A stretch of 64,000 nt of DNA, taken from the NCBI GenBank assembly GCA_963728965.1, contig CAVSMH010000002.1, forward strand, positions 1-64,000, read 5' to 3'. Shown here piece after piece: positions 53,249-62,810 of the stretch. The notes under the pieces were generated by a model, which saw only the letters and a program-made list of their open reading frames with translations, had not been told where the DNA came from and ran no database searches. The first letter of the stretch is position 1. Each line of letters starts with the position of its first letter. The position numbers were made by a program, and so were the translations under genes. Source of the stretch: DASQZT01 sp963728965. Its GTDB lineage: Bacteria; Acidobacteriota; Terriglobia; Bryobacterales; Bryobacteraceae.

Positions 53249-55882
53249 CTACTCGCTCCGCAGTGCCTGCATCGGATCCACGGACGCTGCCCGCCGCGCC
53301 GGCACATAGGCCGCCGCCAAACTGGTAATCACCATGATGCAGCACGCACAGGCTAAGATAAGCAGGTCTGCCGGCCGAACGCCATAGACCGTGCTACCGA
53401 GCAAGCGTCCGGCGCCGAGCGCCCCCACGGAACCCAGGATTAAGCCCGCGATCACCAGCAGCCCCGCGTCCCGCAATACCAGTCCAAGCACCTCCCTGCG
53501 CCCCGCGCCGAGCGCGATCCGCACCCCGATCTCGCGTCGCCGCCTCGCAACCGTGTATGACAGCACGCCGTACAGCCCGGTCACCGTAAGCAACAGCGCG
53601 ATCGCCGCAAAGCTGCCCATCAGCACCATCGGGAATTGGATCCCGGCCGTCGTCCTCGCCGATAGATCTTCGCCGGTCTGAAATTGGTGTACTGCCGCCT
53701 GCCGGTCCAGGCCCGCCAATTCGGCACGCACGGCCGATTCAAGTTCCGCCGGTCGGACGGCGGTCCGCAGCACAATCGTACCGAGGCCCCAGGGAAGCTG
53801 CTTGTAGGGAAAGTAGTAGATCGGGTCGGGATCCATCCCAAGCGCTGCCTGCTTCGCGTCTCCCACTACCCCGACGATCTCGCGCATTACAATTGGTCCG
53901 GCCCCGGACTGAATTCGCTTGCCGATCACGTCCTCCCCGGGAAAATATTTGCGCGCGAACGCCTCGTTGACCACCAATACCAGCGGAGATCCGGCGGCAT
54001 CTCGTTCGCTGAAGTCCCGTCCCTTCAGAAGAGGAATCCCCATCGCGCCGAAGTAGCCCGGAGTCACAATCGCAATATCGGAACGCGGCCGGTCGGGGGC
54101 AGCGGCCCGCCGCTCCTCGATATCGAATGCCGCCCTCATTTCGTGGCCCTGTAGCGGTAGCGGCCTGCCGGTCCCCGCCGCCCGCACTCCCGGAATCGCT
54201 CTAACGCGCTCGATCAGCCGATCGCAGAATGCGATCTGACCGGCGGCCCCGTATTGGCCTTCGGGCAGGCCGACGTCGAAGGTCAACAGACGGTCGGTGC
54301 GGAAGCCCGGATCCTGCTGCGACAAGTGCCGAAAACTGGCGATCAGCAATTCCGCTCCCACCAGCAGTACCAGTCCGAGCGTGATCTGCCCAACGACCAG
54401 AGCGCTTCGAAACCGGTGGCGGCCCCGTGCAATATTCGCCGCCCCTTCTTTCAGGGCGCCGGCCGGATCCGCTCGTATCACGTCGAATGCCGGGGCCAGG
54501 CTGAACACCACGCTCGTCAGTAGCGCCACCAACGCCGAAAACGCCAGCACCCGCCCGTCGATGCCCGCTTGCGCAATGCGCGGGACCGGGATCCTGTCGC
54601 CCACCAGTGGTAAGAGTCCATGGATGGCGATCCACGCCAGCAGGATTCCGCCGGCTGTCGCAATCAGCCCGAGCGCGAGGCTCTCGATCAGCAATTGCCG
54701 CATAAGCGCCAGCCGCGATGCGCCCAGTGCCGCGCGCAACACAAACTCGCGGCTCCGCTCGGTGCTGCGGGCCAGCAGCAGGTTCGCCACGTTCGCACAC
54801 GCAATCAGCAGCACCAGGCCAACCGCTCCCAGCAGGATCCAGAGCGCCTTTCGGCTGCTCCCGGCAACCCGCTCCAATTCCGGCTCCACCCAAGTCGTGG
54901 CAAGGTTCCTTCTTTGATCGGGATATTGCCGCGCCAGCTCGCCCGCTACCAAGTCCGTCTGCATTCGCGCCTGCTCGGCCGTCACACCGGTCTTCAAGCG
55001 GCCGATGGCATCTAGCATTCGCGCTCCGCGCTCACCGGTTGAGGTGGCGTCCTCGGCCAACGTGACCCACAATTGGACAGCAGGTACGTCCACCGGAAAT
55101 TGGAACCCCGGCTTGGCCACTCCGGCCACCGTGAACGGCCTCCCGTTGATTCGGATTGCTCTTCCCAGGATTCCCTGGTCTCCGCCGAACCGGCTGGTCC
55201 ATAAGGAATGGCTGAGCACCACCACGGACGTTCCAGGCCTTTCCTCCTCCGACAGGAAGCCGCGTCCCAGTTGCGGCTGCATACCCAACAGGGGAAACAG
55301 ATCCCATGACACGATCTCGCCCACCACCTGTATGGCCGGCAGCGAATCGTTGAGAGTGAAGCGCGCGTCGCGGTAGGAGACCAGGTGATCGAACACACGG
55401 TTCTCTTTCCGGAAATCGAAGAAGGTTGGATAGGAGAGCGACGCCGGTTGCGGCGCGCCGCGTTGGTCCCCCGAACCGAAGGCCATTAGCCGTTCCGGCT
55501 CGGCATACGGGAGCGGCCGCAGCACCACCGCATCCAGCACGGCGAATACAACGGTGCTGGCGCCGATTCCGAGCGCCAGCGTCAATGCTGCCGAAGCGGT
55601 CAACCCCTTCGCTTTTCGGAGCTGGCGAAATGCGTGGTGGACGTCCTGCACCAGCACATCCAATGGTGGCAGAGCGCGCCGCTCTCGTAGGTTCTCTTTC
55701 ACTTGAGTCACTCCTCCGAACTGCCGCAGCGCTGCAAAAAAGGCCTCGGCCGGCTCCATGCCGTCGCGGATAAATCGCGCCGCCAGCATGTCCAGATGGA
55801 GTCGGACCTCCTGGTTGAACTCCTCGTCCAGCCGCCGCCGCCGGAAGGTCCCGCAAATTCGAGAGAACACCGCGCGCAGCAT
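53249..55882 (-). CDS. ADOP permease (MacB/FtsX-like)
   Basis: 877 aa from ATG 55882, 4 bases after the PadR stop. A short cytoplasmic N-terminus (RRRRLDEEFNQEVRLHLDML) leads to a transmembrane helix and the MacB-type periplasmic domain (FFDFRKENRVFDHLVSYRDA). Three FtsX helices follow (LWILLGAVGLVLLIACANVA), the half repeats with LALGIGASTVVFAVLDAVVL, and the C-terminal FtsX set ends in YVPARRAASVDPMQALRSE. This TIGR03434-type permease, very common in Solibacter, lacks an ATPase here. Its transport role is not known. Confidence 0.93.
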   Translation of the reverse strand: MLRAVFSRICGTFRRRRLDEEFNQEVRLHLDMLAARFIRDGMEPAEAFFAALRQFGGVTQVKENLRERRALPPLDVLVQDVHHAFRQLRKAKGLTASAALTLALGIGASTVVFAVLDAVVLRPLPYAEPERLMAFGSGDQRGAPQPASLSYPTFFDFRKENRVFDHLVSYRDARFTLNDSLPAIQVVGEIVSWDLFPLLGMQPQLGRGFLSEEERPGTSVVVLSHSLWTSRFGGDQGILGRAIRINGRPFTVAGVAKPGFQFPVDVPAVQLWVTLAEDATSTGERGARMLDAIGRLKTGVTAEQARMQTDLVAGELARQYPDQRRNLATTWVEPELERVAGSSRKALWILLGAVGLVLLIACANVANLLLARSTERSREFVLRAALGASRLALMRQLLIESLALGLIATAGGILLAWIAIHGLLPLVGDRIPVPRIAQAGIDGRVLAFSALVALLTSVVFSLAPAFDVIRADPAGALKEGAANIARGRHRFRSALVVGQITLGLVLLVGAELLIASFRHLSQQDPGFRTDRLLTFDVGLPEGQYGAAGQIAFCDRLIERVRAIPGVRAAGTGRPLPLQGHEMRAAFDIEERRAAAPDRPRSDIAIVTPGYFGAMGIPLLKGRDFSERDAAGSPLVLVVNEAFARKYFPGEDVIGKRIQSGAGPIVMREIVGVVGDAKQAALGMDPDPIYYFPYKQLPWGLGTIVLRTAVRPAELESAVRAELAGLDRQAAVHQFQTGEDLSARTTAGIQFPMVLMGSFAAIALLLTVTGLYGVLSYTVARRRREIGVRIALGAGRREVLGLVLRDAGLLVIAGLILGSVGALGAGRLLGSTVYGVRPADLLILACACCIMVITSLAAAYVPARRAASVDPMQALRSE

Positions 55883-55886
55883 AGGC

Positions 55887-56237
55887 CTAATGCTGGCTCT
55901 CCAGCTGCAACACCCGGCCGATGACGCTCGAAATGCGACCCCAACTCTCGGCTTCACGCACGAGTTGTTTGCGTCCGGCTTTGGTGATCGAATAGAACCT
56001 CGCCTTTCGGTTGTTTTCCGAGACGCCCCACTCCGAACGTAGCCACCCCTTCTGCGCCAGACGCAGCAAAGAGGCATATACCGTGCCCTCATTCAGCCGC
56101 AGCAGTTCCTCGCTAAGCTGTTCGAGGCGCCGCGCGACTCCGTACCCGTGCAGCGGCCCCAGCGCATCGAGCGTCTTCAGCACCATCAGGTCTAGGGTGC
56201 CTTGCAGCACCTCTGAGCGGTCCTTTGTGATGTCCAA
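55887..56237 (-). CDS. PadR-family transcriptional regulator
   Basis: 116 aa. The winged helix is VLQGTLDLMVLKTLDALGPL, HGYGVARRLEQLSEELLRLN, EGTVYASLLRLAQKGWLRSE, then RKARFYSITKAGRKQLVREA. It ends 4 bases before the ADOP start and so is cotranscribed with it. PadR repressors of this pairing probably sense a compound exported or bound by the permease. ATG 56237 follows AAAGGA. Confidence 0.92.
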   Translation of the reverse strand: MDITKDRSEVLQGTLDLMVLKTLDALGPLHGYGVARRLEQLSEELLRLNEGTVYASLLRLAQKGWLRSEWGVSENNRKARFYSITKAGRKQLVREAESWGRISSVIGRVLQLESQH

Positions 56238-56339
56238 AGGAGTATCCTACCACCACTCCTTTCCATCCCTGGATTACCCGCCACACGGCGACGAGCGGGG
56301 CAGGTAACCAACAGCTGTGCCCGTAAGCCGTAGCAGCCG

Positions 56340-56450
56340 TTAGCCCAGACTACGGTATCGTAGCGCCAGCATCGGATCAACGGCTGCCGCGCGGCGTGCC
56401 GGTAGCCAAGCAGCTAGCAAGACGACCGCACCCAGGACGCAGTAGTAGCC
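56340..56450 (-). pseudogene. C-terminal remnant of another ADOP permease
   Basis: The minus strand reads YYCVLGAVVLLAAWLPARRA, then AAVDPMLALRYRSLG and stop (TAA at 56340-56342). This is the universal ADOP end (compare YVPARRAASVDPMQALRSE at 53249). Only the last 37 codons remain, with no upstream part. It shows an old duplication or a deletion that removed a second permease. Confidence 0.75.
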
Positions 56451-56511
56451 ACCAATCGATCAAGCCGTAATCTTAGTAACATTGGTTTGCGAGATGCTTG
56501 TCAAAAATGAT

Positions 56512-56970
56512 ATGAACTTCAAGACGAACAAATATCTGTATGGGATCGTGCTGGGAGCCGCTCTCGCGGTCTTCTCGGGCGCAACAACCCTTGCACAGGA
56601 CCGGGGTAAAGATGATCGCGGCCGACCTGAAAATCAAAAACGGCGCGCGGACGATCGCGACCACCACAATGAAGGCCGGGCGGAGTACCATTTCCGTGCC
56701 GAAGATCGTGACCACTTCAGTCCGCATTACGAGAAAGACATCCGCCAATGGCGTCAGCATCCCGATCGGCGTCACCATATCCGCGCCGGCGAACGTCTCC
56801 CTGGGGGAGTGCGCTTGAAATCAGTACCCGCGTCATACTACCGGACGCTACCTCCGCCGCCTCCGGGCTATCGATTAGGCTACTACGACGGCTATGTGGT
56901 GGCGTACAACCCGACTACGCAAATTGTGGCGGACGTTCTGGACTTGGTGAATGCCGCAGTCAATCGATAG
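56512..56970 (+). CDS. secreted RcnB/CigR-like protein
   Basis: 152 aa from ATG 56512; the next upstream ATG at 56494 adds six residues. A signal peptide (KYLYGIVLGAALAVFSGATT) is followed by a highly charged, basic and acidic middle (DRGKDDRGRPENQKRRADDR) and a C-terminus LPPPPPGYRLGYYDGYVVAY, then NPTTQIVADVLDLVNA, the RcnB/CigR-type end. RcnB proteins act in the periplasm in metal homeostasis; that activity is not shown here. Confidence 0.78.
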   Translation: MNFKTNKYLYGIVLGAALAVFSGATTLAQDRGKDDRGRPENQKRRADDRDHHNEGRAEYHFRAEDRDHFSPHYEKDIRQWRQHPDRRHHIRAGERLPGGVRLKSVPASYYRTLPPPPPGYRLGYYDGYVVAYNPTTQIVADVLDLVNAAVNR

Positions 56971-57125
56971 GCCCACCATCGAAACAATCGCATTTGTCAC
57001 GCCTGTCCGAAACGAGGCCATCGAGCCCTTCCACAGGTCCATGATGCGCGCTCTTCTGCGGCTGGCGCTCGAGCGCACAGAGCACCGCGATGACTGTCAA
57101 AGTGCTAGTGCCGCGATAGCCTCGG

Positions 57126-58168
57126 TCACTTGCGCTTTAGGAGCGGCTCCCAGCCCTGCATGACGACAAGATATGAGCTGCGCGGCTCGGGCACGGTTGG
57201 GCGACCACACCGGCTGTCGTTGATGCCGGGAGCAGGCACCAGGACCCGGTTGACCTTCGACTGTGTGTCGTACACCAGATCTCGGAGCCGCCTTTTTCCG
57301 GATTGTACACGGACGCGGCGATCTTGCGTCCGTCTCGCGATGCGCGCACGTATACAACCGAGAGATTGTCCGTCCCGACCTGCTGCACTTCGTGTCCGGA
57401 GCGGTCGACCCCACACCACACGGAAGTTGTTCCGCAGTGGCTGATACACCAGCACGCCATTATTGGAAACGGAGAAGTCGGCCGCGGCCGTCGGTTGAAA
57501 TACGTGCATGTTGCCGGCCAGTGGAATGGCATCGCCGGTCAGCCGCAGCCCTTCAGCATCGAAAGGCTGCGGCCAGCAGACTTCCAGCTCTCACGTAAAT
57601 CAGATAGCCCGAGCTGGGTGTCTCAGTCGAAGCTACCCAGCTCACGCGGGAATCGGTCTCGAGAATTTCCTTTGCGCCTTTCGGCTCACCGAAGCGGCCC
57701 ACCCGCAGGCGGAACCGCTGGATGCGCTGATCATAGGCCAGGTACAAAAGGTGCTTGCCGTCGGGAAGAGCCTGCGGCCGGATTGGGAACCTGAAACGGC
57801 AAAGGCGTCCGAACCGGCTCGGGAACCTGCACCGCTTCGGTGGCCTCCATTGGCTGCTCAATGCGTACCGCTGCTACGAACCGATACCCCTGACCGGGGA
57901 CGGTCTCGATGAAGCGCGGCTTCTCGCCTGAATCCCCAAGCGCTTGCCGTAACTTGTTGATTGCGGCGTTCAGCCCGTGTTCGAAATCCACGAACGTGTC
58001 ACTGGCCCACACCTGTTCACGGAGCTCCTCCAATGTGACCAGGGTGCCCGCGTGTTGGGCCAGAAACGCGAGAATCCGGGCTGGTTGACGTGGCAGGCGC
58101 ACCTGCACGCCGTGTTTCGCCAGCGATCCCGTTTCGGGATCGAGCTGAAACGTGCTAAACAATATCAC
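57126..58168 (-). pseudogene. winged-helix regulator with propeller domain, decayed
   Basis: From GTG 58168 the OmpR-type winged helix is complete: FQLDPETGSLAKHGVQVRLP, LVTLEELREQVWASDTFVDF, EHGLNAAINKLRQALGDSGE, then PRFIETVPGQGYRFVAAV. About 57790 the frame shifts and much of the linker and membrane helix seems lost. The remainder, in two more frames, is propeller-like: PDGKHLLYLAYDQRIQRFRL, FSVSNNGVLVYQPLRNNFRV and VVYVRASRDGRKIAASVYNP. Such winged-helix/WD40 fusions are frequent in Acidobacteriota. It is no longer a whole protein. Confidence 0.75.
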
Positions 58169-58172
58169 TCGC

Positions 58173-58440
58173 GATTGCCCAGGCAGCCCTGGACCTGCGA
58201 AAGGGCAACTGGCGCCAGGGAGAGGCAGATTTGGAACAGGCGATTGCCTTGGCTCGCGGTGAGCCTCGATGCGACGCGGACCTGTTGGCGTCGATAATGA
58301 CGGATTATGCACAGCTTCTCCGGAAATATCATCAGAGACGCGAAGCTCGCCTGGTCGAACAGTCGGCAAGCGCACTGCGGGGGCATTCGGCAAGCGATAA
58401 CACGATGGACGTCACCCAACTGCGACGCAAGATTCCATAA
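58173..58440 (+). pseudogene. C-terminal remnant of a TPR protein
   Basis: Read on the + strand from 58173: AIAQAALDLRKGNWRQGEAD, then LEQAIALARGEPRCDADLLA, SIMTDYAQLLRKYHQRREAR and a VTQLRRKIP end (stop TAA 58438-58440). The helix pairs and the LLRKYHQRREARLVEQSASA ending are those of tetratricopeptide proteins. No start or upstream part exists: the frame abuts the regulator start at 58168, so two unrelated gene ends are joined here. Confidence 0.65.
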
Positions 58441-58683
58441 TAAGTGAGGACAACAGAGGACGCCCGCGGATGCGGAGCTTGAACGAGAACACCTCGGGCC
58501 TCCGTTTTTAGGCCGCCTTTTGGGTCCGTATTCAATTCGCGGAAGATCCGGTAAGCGAGTGCGAATCGCGACGGCTGCGCATCCAGCGGTTGTCACAAAC
58601 CGGGCCCAACCATCGTTTTCCAATTGGCTGTTCCACATATTCGTCAGATCCACGGGTGCAAAGCAGTTACAGGAGATACCGCA

Positions 58684-59586
58684 GTGTTTCGTATGACCAG
58701 TGCCGCCGTGCTCCTCTACGCGTCGATCGCCCTGGGGCAGCAGCCCAAGGGGAAACTCACTTTCGAAGTAGCCGCCATTAAACCGGCCGCTCGGCAAGCT
58801 ATGCGCCGGATCCAGGGGGACTGGGGCGGCGGCCCGGGAACACCCGATCCCGGCCGGATCCGGTTCACCGATATGACGCTGAGAATGCTGATCATGCGCG
58901 CCTATGGGGCGCAGAGCTTCCAGGTCTCCGGCCCCTCCTGGATGGATAGCCAGCCCTTCGACGTCATCGCCAAGGTCCCCGACGGTGCCACCAGGGAAGA
59001 TGCCCAGATGATGCTCCAGAATCTGCTGGCGGATCGTTTCAGGCTCAAGCTGCACCAGGAGAGCAAGGAGGCGCCGATCTACGAGCTGGTGGTGGCTAAG
59101 GGCGGCCACAAGATAAAGGAAGCCGCCCAGACCGCGGCAGCGCCGGCCGAAGGCGCGGGTGGCCCTCCGCCCGGACCTCCCGCGAGGGACAAGGCCGGCT
59201 TGCTGAGAACGCCGCACGGCCAACTGGGAATCCAGGCTATGGGCAACGGGCGCATGCGCATGCAGGGCGCTGCCGTGACCATGGCTCGTCTGACCGAGAT
59301 TCTCGGAATGGCGCTGGGCCGCCCGGTCATCGACAAAACGGGACTTACGGGAGCTTACGACGTCACGCTCGACTTCTCTCCCGAGGGCGTGGGGCTCGGG
59401 TCCAAGGGTCCGGGACCGGGAGCGGGTGGAGGCAACCCGGCCGAAGCTCCCCGCGACTCGAACGACTCCGGTCCCACCATCTTCACCGCCCTTCAAGAGA
59501 AGCTCGGCCTCAAGCTCGAATCGCGCAAGGGCGCGGTGCATGTGCTGGTCGTCGATAGCGTGGAAAAGATGCCTACCGAGAATTAG
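58684..59586 (+). CDS. TIGR03435-type soil-associated secreted protein
   Basis: 300 aa from GTG 58684, with AGGAGA upstream; ATG 58693 is the alternative. A signal peptide (MTSAAVLLYASIALGQQ) precedes FEVAAIKPAARQAMRR, GRIRFTDMTLRMLIMRAYGA, MMLQNLLADRFRLKLHQESK and MARLTEILGMALGRPVIDKT, then GLTGAYDVTLDFSPEG. These are the hallmarks of the TIGR03435 family, present in many copies in Solibacter. Function unknown. A Gly/Pro-rich stretch (AEGAGGPPPGPPARD) splits the domain. Confidence 0.93.
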   Translation: MFRMTSAAVLLYASIALGQQPKGKLTFEVAAIKPAARQAMRRIQGDWGGGPGTPDPGRIRFTDMTLRMLIMRAYGAQSFQVSGPSWMDSQPFDVIAKVPDGATREDAQMMLQNLLADRFRLKLHQESKEAPIYELVVAKGGHKIKEAAQTAAAPAEGAGGPPPGPPARDKAGLLRTPHGQLGIQAMGNGRMRMQGAAVTMARLTEILGMALGRPVIDKTGLTGAYDVTLDFSPEGVGLGSKGPGPGAGGGNPAEAPRDSNDSGPTIFTALQEKLGLKLESRKGAVHVLVVDSVEKMPTEN

Positions 59587-59730
59587 CCCCTGGCGAATCC
59601 TTGCGAGAGCGGAATGGAGATTTAGCCGGGGGAGTAATCTCCTTGAGACTTCGGGAGAGTCGGGAGTTCGGCCTGGAGCCTGCCGACCGCGATGGGCCGC
59701 ATTGCCCAACTCGAGTCAACAGACGCTCGT

Positions 59731-60678
59731 TCATTCGGGACCGCTCTCGTATTGCGTCGGCGCCAGGTGGCGTAACTTGTCCGGATTGCGCACCACGTAC
59801 AGCGCCTGTATGACGTCACCCTCAATCTCGAACGCCGCAGTTTGCACCGGCCCCTCAGGTGCGTCCACGATGAGACCGGGCAGACCATTGATGGTCGCAA
59901 AGCGCAGTGTGAAGTCCTCGCGCCACCACGCACCTGGGCGTTTACGTGTGGCTTCAATCAGGAACTGCGCCACGCGATCAGCGCCGTCGATCACGTTCAA
60001 CGCCGCCCGTATCTTGCCGCCGCCGTCCGTCACGACGCGCACGTCGCTCGCGAGCAACTGCGTCAGCGCATTGAGATCGCCCGACTGAGTTGCCGCCGCG
60101 AATGCGGACATGAGCTGCGCATGTTTCGCATCGATCCCGCCCGAACGCGCCGGCGGCGCGGTCGCGCCGCGTGGTCGTATCACGCGCACGTGCGCGCGTG
60201 CGCGAGCGGCAAGCTGCCGGCACGCCGCCTCGCTCCGCTCCAGCGTCGTGGCGACTTCGCTGAAGGAGAAATCGAACACGTCGTGCAGCAGGAAGGCTGC
60301 GCGCTCGAGCGACGAGAGCTGGTCGAGGATCAAGAGCAGCGCGATGGACAGATCCTCAGCCAATTCCGTGCGGGTGTCGGGCGCGAGCGCTGCCGTGTCA
60401 ACAACCGGTTCTGGCAGCCAGGGACCGACGTACTCCTCGCGCCGTGCGCGCGCCGACGTCAGCATATCGAGACAAATCCGCGTCGTTGTGGTCATGAGAA
60501 ATGCCCTGGGGTCCGACACGTTCTCGCGGTCGGCCGCATGCCAGCGCAGGTACGTCTCCTGCACCGCGTCCTCGGCGTCAGCCATCGACCCAAGCATGCG
60601 GTATGCGAGACCGAGCAGGCGCCGGCGGTACGGCTCGAAACTCTCGGCGGGACTCGAGATCGCGTTCGCGGAGCTCAA
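59731..60678 (-). CDS. ECF41-type RNA polymerase sigma factor
   Basis: 315 aa. Region 2 is YRRRLLGLAYRMLGSMADAE, DAVQETYLRWHAADRENVSD; region 4 is LSSLERAAFLLHDVFDFSFS, EVATTLERSEAACRQLAARA. The extended C-terminus has the ECF41 signatures WLPEP, DGGGK and NPDKL. In ECF41 the C-terminal extension regulates the sigma activity without a separate anti-sigma factor. ATG 60678 overlaps the stop of the membrane protein upstream (ATGA), so they form one operon. Confidence 0.93.
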   Translation of the reverse strand: MSSANAISSPAESFEPYRRRLLGLAYRMLGSMADAEDAVQETYLRWHAADRENVSDPRAFLMTTTTRICLDMLTSARARREEYVGPWLPEPVVDTAALAPDTRTELAEDLSIALLLILDQLSSLERAAFLLHDVFDFSFSEVATTLERSEAACRQLAARARAHVRVIRPRGATAPPARSGGIDAKHAQLMSAFAAATQSGDLNALTQLLASDVRVVTDGGGKIRAALNVIDGADRVAQFLIEATRKRPGAWWREDFTLRFATINGLPGLIVDAPEGPVQTAAFEIEGDVIQALYVVRNPDKLRHLAPTQYESGPE

Positions 60679-61124
60679 GTCATTCGCCCCGGCTCTAAGA
60701 AGGTGCGGCGGCAGCGGGCCAGTGCCAGCCCACCGAGGGCTAGGGCGATCAGCCCCAGCACGAACGCCGCTGCGCCACCGACTACTCCGTTGCCGGTGCC
60801 GGGACCACCGTTGGCGACAGCCAAATTCAGCCAGCCATTGACCACGGCGATTAGCCCCGCCACCAGGGCAACGATGGATCCGAGTCGCCCGGAGGCGGTG
60901 CCGAAACGACTGGCGGGGCGGGCCAGTGCCAGCCCACCGATGACCACGCCGACGAGTGCCAGCACAGTGACCGTGGTGGCCCAGAGTCTCCGGGGGGTCA
61001 GGCCGTTAACCGTGGTGGCGGCTGGCTCGGAAGCGTGCGCGGCCACCAGCACGGCATACACAAGCCCCCCGAACAGGGCGGCTGCAGCCAGGGCGGTGAG
61101 AATCATAGTGAAGGTTCGCTTCAT
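60675..61124 (-). CDS. four-helix membrane protein (DUF6223-like)
   Basis: 149 aa from ATG 61124, preceded by AGAGGAG. Hydrophobic segments: FTMILTALAAAALFGGLVYA, WATTVTVLALVGVVIGGLAL, GSIVALVAGLIAVVNGWLNL and GGAAAFVLGLIALALGGLAL, four membrane helices. The form is that of DUF6223 proteins that accompany sigma factors in actinobacteria. It is the first gene of the operon with ECF41. It may sense a membrane signal; that is an inference. Confidence 0.72.
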   Translation of the reverse strand: MKRTFTMILTALAAAALFGGLVYAVLVAAHASEPAATTVNGLTPRRLWATTVTVLALVGVVIGGLALARPASRFGTASGRLGSIVALVAGLIAVVNGWLNLAVANGGPGTGNGVVGGAAAFVLGLIALALGGLALARCRRTFLEPGRMT

Positions 61125-61386
61125 AGGTTTTCGCTCCTCTAGTCTCCAATGGTGGGACGGGGTAGGGCTTCGCAATGTGACATGGCTGCCGGCGAGGCTG
61201 AAATCGGCGGACTGTTGGCGGGGCAAGTTGAGAATTGCCTGAAGCATGAGCCTTGAACCTTTGGGCTGCAACCACGTATATCCCGGCCAGAGTCGTAAAC
61301 GGAGCAGCCTTTGGCTTCCTCGGGAGATTGCACTCGTAAGGAGCGTTCCCGTGACCAGAAAACTCTCGTTTCTATTCGCCGCTTTC

Positions 61387-61668
61387 TCAGCCATTCCGGT
61401 TGCCGTACTTGGGCAAGGACCGGCAGGAGCACCCACCCAAGCGGCCGGCGCCGAGCACGTTCATCAGAGCCGAGCCGTCCGAGACCAGACGGAAGGACGT
61501 GGTGGCGGGAATCTGTTGCCCGCCTTCGTTAAAACTCCCTTCCCACTCGCCCACTGGAGATTTCAGCCTGTCGAAGGTCGCGCCTCGCGTTGTCGGATGA
61601 TCGGCCGGCTTCGGCACCTGGGGGAAACCCATGCCGGCCGAGATGAGAACTGCGAGGGAGACTTTCAC
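61387..61668 (-). pseudogene. N-terminal fragment of a secreted DUF1579-like protein
   Basis: ATG 61668 opens a signal peptide (KVSLAVLISAGMGFPQVP), then GATFDRLKSPVGEWEGSFNE and TTSFRLVSDGSALMNVLGAG. LKSPVGEWEGS matches the start of DUF1579-type proteins. After LGAG, at about 61435, the reading changes to unrelated RLGGCSCRSLP, so the C-terminal half is lost. Confidence 0.55.
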
Positions 61669-61794
61669 AAGATTCAGGTCGATCCTTCCCGAAGCGATTG
61701 TACGCTTTTCCAGCCATCATCTCGTGCTTGATTCCACCCTCTGGCTATACGGCTGGCAACCCTAAACGTTTCGGCTGGTTCCGGCGTCTAACGA

Positions 61795-61933
61795 CTAGCA
61801 GGTTGCTGAAAAAGGGTATTTCGATGCCCGAAAGCACCCAATGTCTCGCTCCGTCAAACGTAGAATCAACAGTTTGCGGCTGTTGGTAAGTGCCATTCTA
61901 AGTAGTCCGGGGACTTTTTCAGCAGCCTGCTAG
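61795..61933. mobile_element. MITE-like element with IS1182-type ends
   Basis: 139 bases. CTAGCAGGTTGCTGAAAAAG (61795-61814) and, inverted, CTAGCAGGCTGCTGAAAAAG (61914-61933) differ at one position. CTAG is duplicated at both edges as target. The interior has no gene. CTAG as target, followed by CAG at the terminus, is also seen at the IS1182-like element at 12427-16514, so it is probably a non-autonomous derivative of that group. Confidence 0.82.
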
Positions 61934-61949
61934 AGGTCTACGAACGGTC

Positions 61950-62810
61950 GTGCGCGCTCTCTTCGTCCTGGTGGTGTCCGCCGTTTCGGCGCTAGCCCAA
62001 ACTCCAATGGTGCGGCTTGTTAACACGAGCCGCCCTGCCAGCAGAGATTTTCAAATAGGCGACCAGTTCGAGCTCCTGATTACGGGCGCACCCAAGCAGC
62101 CCATCAGCGTCAGGACGACCAGGAACGGGAGCACCGATTGGGGGCCGGTCATTGCCTCAACCGACGACACCGGCCGATGGTCCATAACGGGGCGCTTTGA
62201 GGAGAAAGACTTCGGCGGCTGGAGCGAAATCTGGACGATCGGCGGCAAACTGGCCAGCCCTCATATCAGTTTTACTGTCCAAGGACCCTGTCTGCCAGGC
62301 GGACGGAATTTCCAGGGCATTTCCGGACCGAACCAATTTGTCAGCTGTGAGACCACCGAAGGCCGCCAAACATTCGCGACTCCCCCTGTCTCGGAGTCTT
62401 TTCGGACGCCGGACGGTCGGCTTGTCCCGGGACGAAAACCAGGAAACATGACTCCGGACGAGTACCACATGGACGTCTTGCAATACTTGATTACCAGCCA
62501 GGGCAAAGATATCGCGCGGACCCGAATCTCGCTGCAATCATCCCGCGGTGGACTTGGGGACGAAGTCGCCGGCTTAGTCGCGCGGCTGATTGGCGCCAAC
62601 GCGCTCGGCGACCATGAAACACGAAACGTGCTTGCGATCATTCATGCTGCCTTTGAAACACCGGAAACCATCGCGCTTTCTGCTAGAGTGCCGTCGAAAA
62701 CCCTGGAGTTCCTCCGTCATCTGGCAGACTTGACCGATCAAGACAGCCTGAAACAACAGATCGCAGAGACGATAGCCTACGTGCAGACCGTTCAGTCAAG
62801 CATTCATTAG
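61950..62810 (+). CDS. hypothetical secreted protein
   Basis: 286 aa from GTG 61950. A signal peptide (RALFVLVVSAVSALAQ) is followed by FQIGDQFELLITGAPKQPIS, a beta-rich domain like those of secreted Solibacter proteins, then VQGPCLPGGRNFQGISGPNQ and a C-terminal helical part (ETRNVLAIIHAAFETPETIA). No known domain identified. The start lies 17 bases after the MITE, so its promoter may be inside it. Confidence 0.72.
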   Translation: MRALFVLVVSAVSALAQTPMVRLVNTSRPASRDFQIGDQFELLITGAPKQPISVRTTRNGSTDWGPVIASTDDTGRWSITGRFEEKDFGGWSEIWTIGGKLASPHISFTVQGPCLPGGRNFQGISGPNQFVSCETTEGRQTFATPPVSESFRTPDGRLVPGRKPGNMTPDEYHMDVLQYLITSQGKDIARTRISLQSSRGGLGDEVAGLVARLIGANALGDHETRNVLAIIHAAFETPETIALSARVPSKTLEFLRHLADLTDQDSLKQQIAETIAYVQTVQSSIH

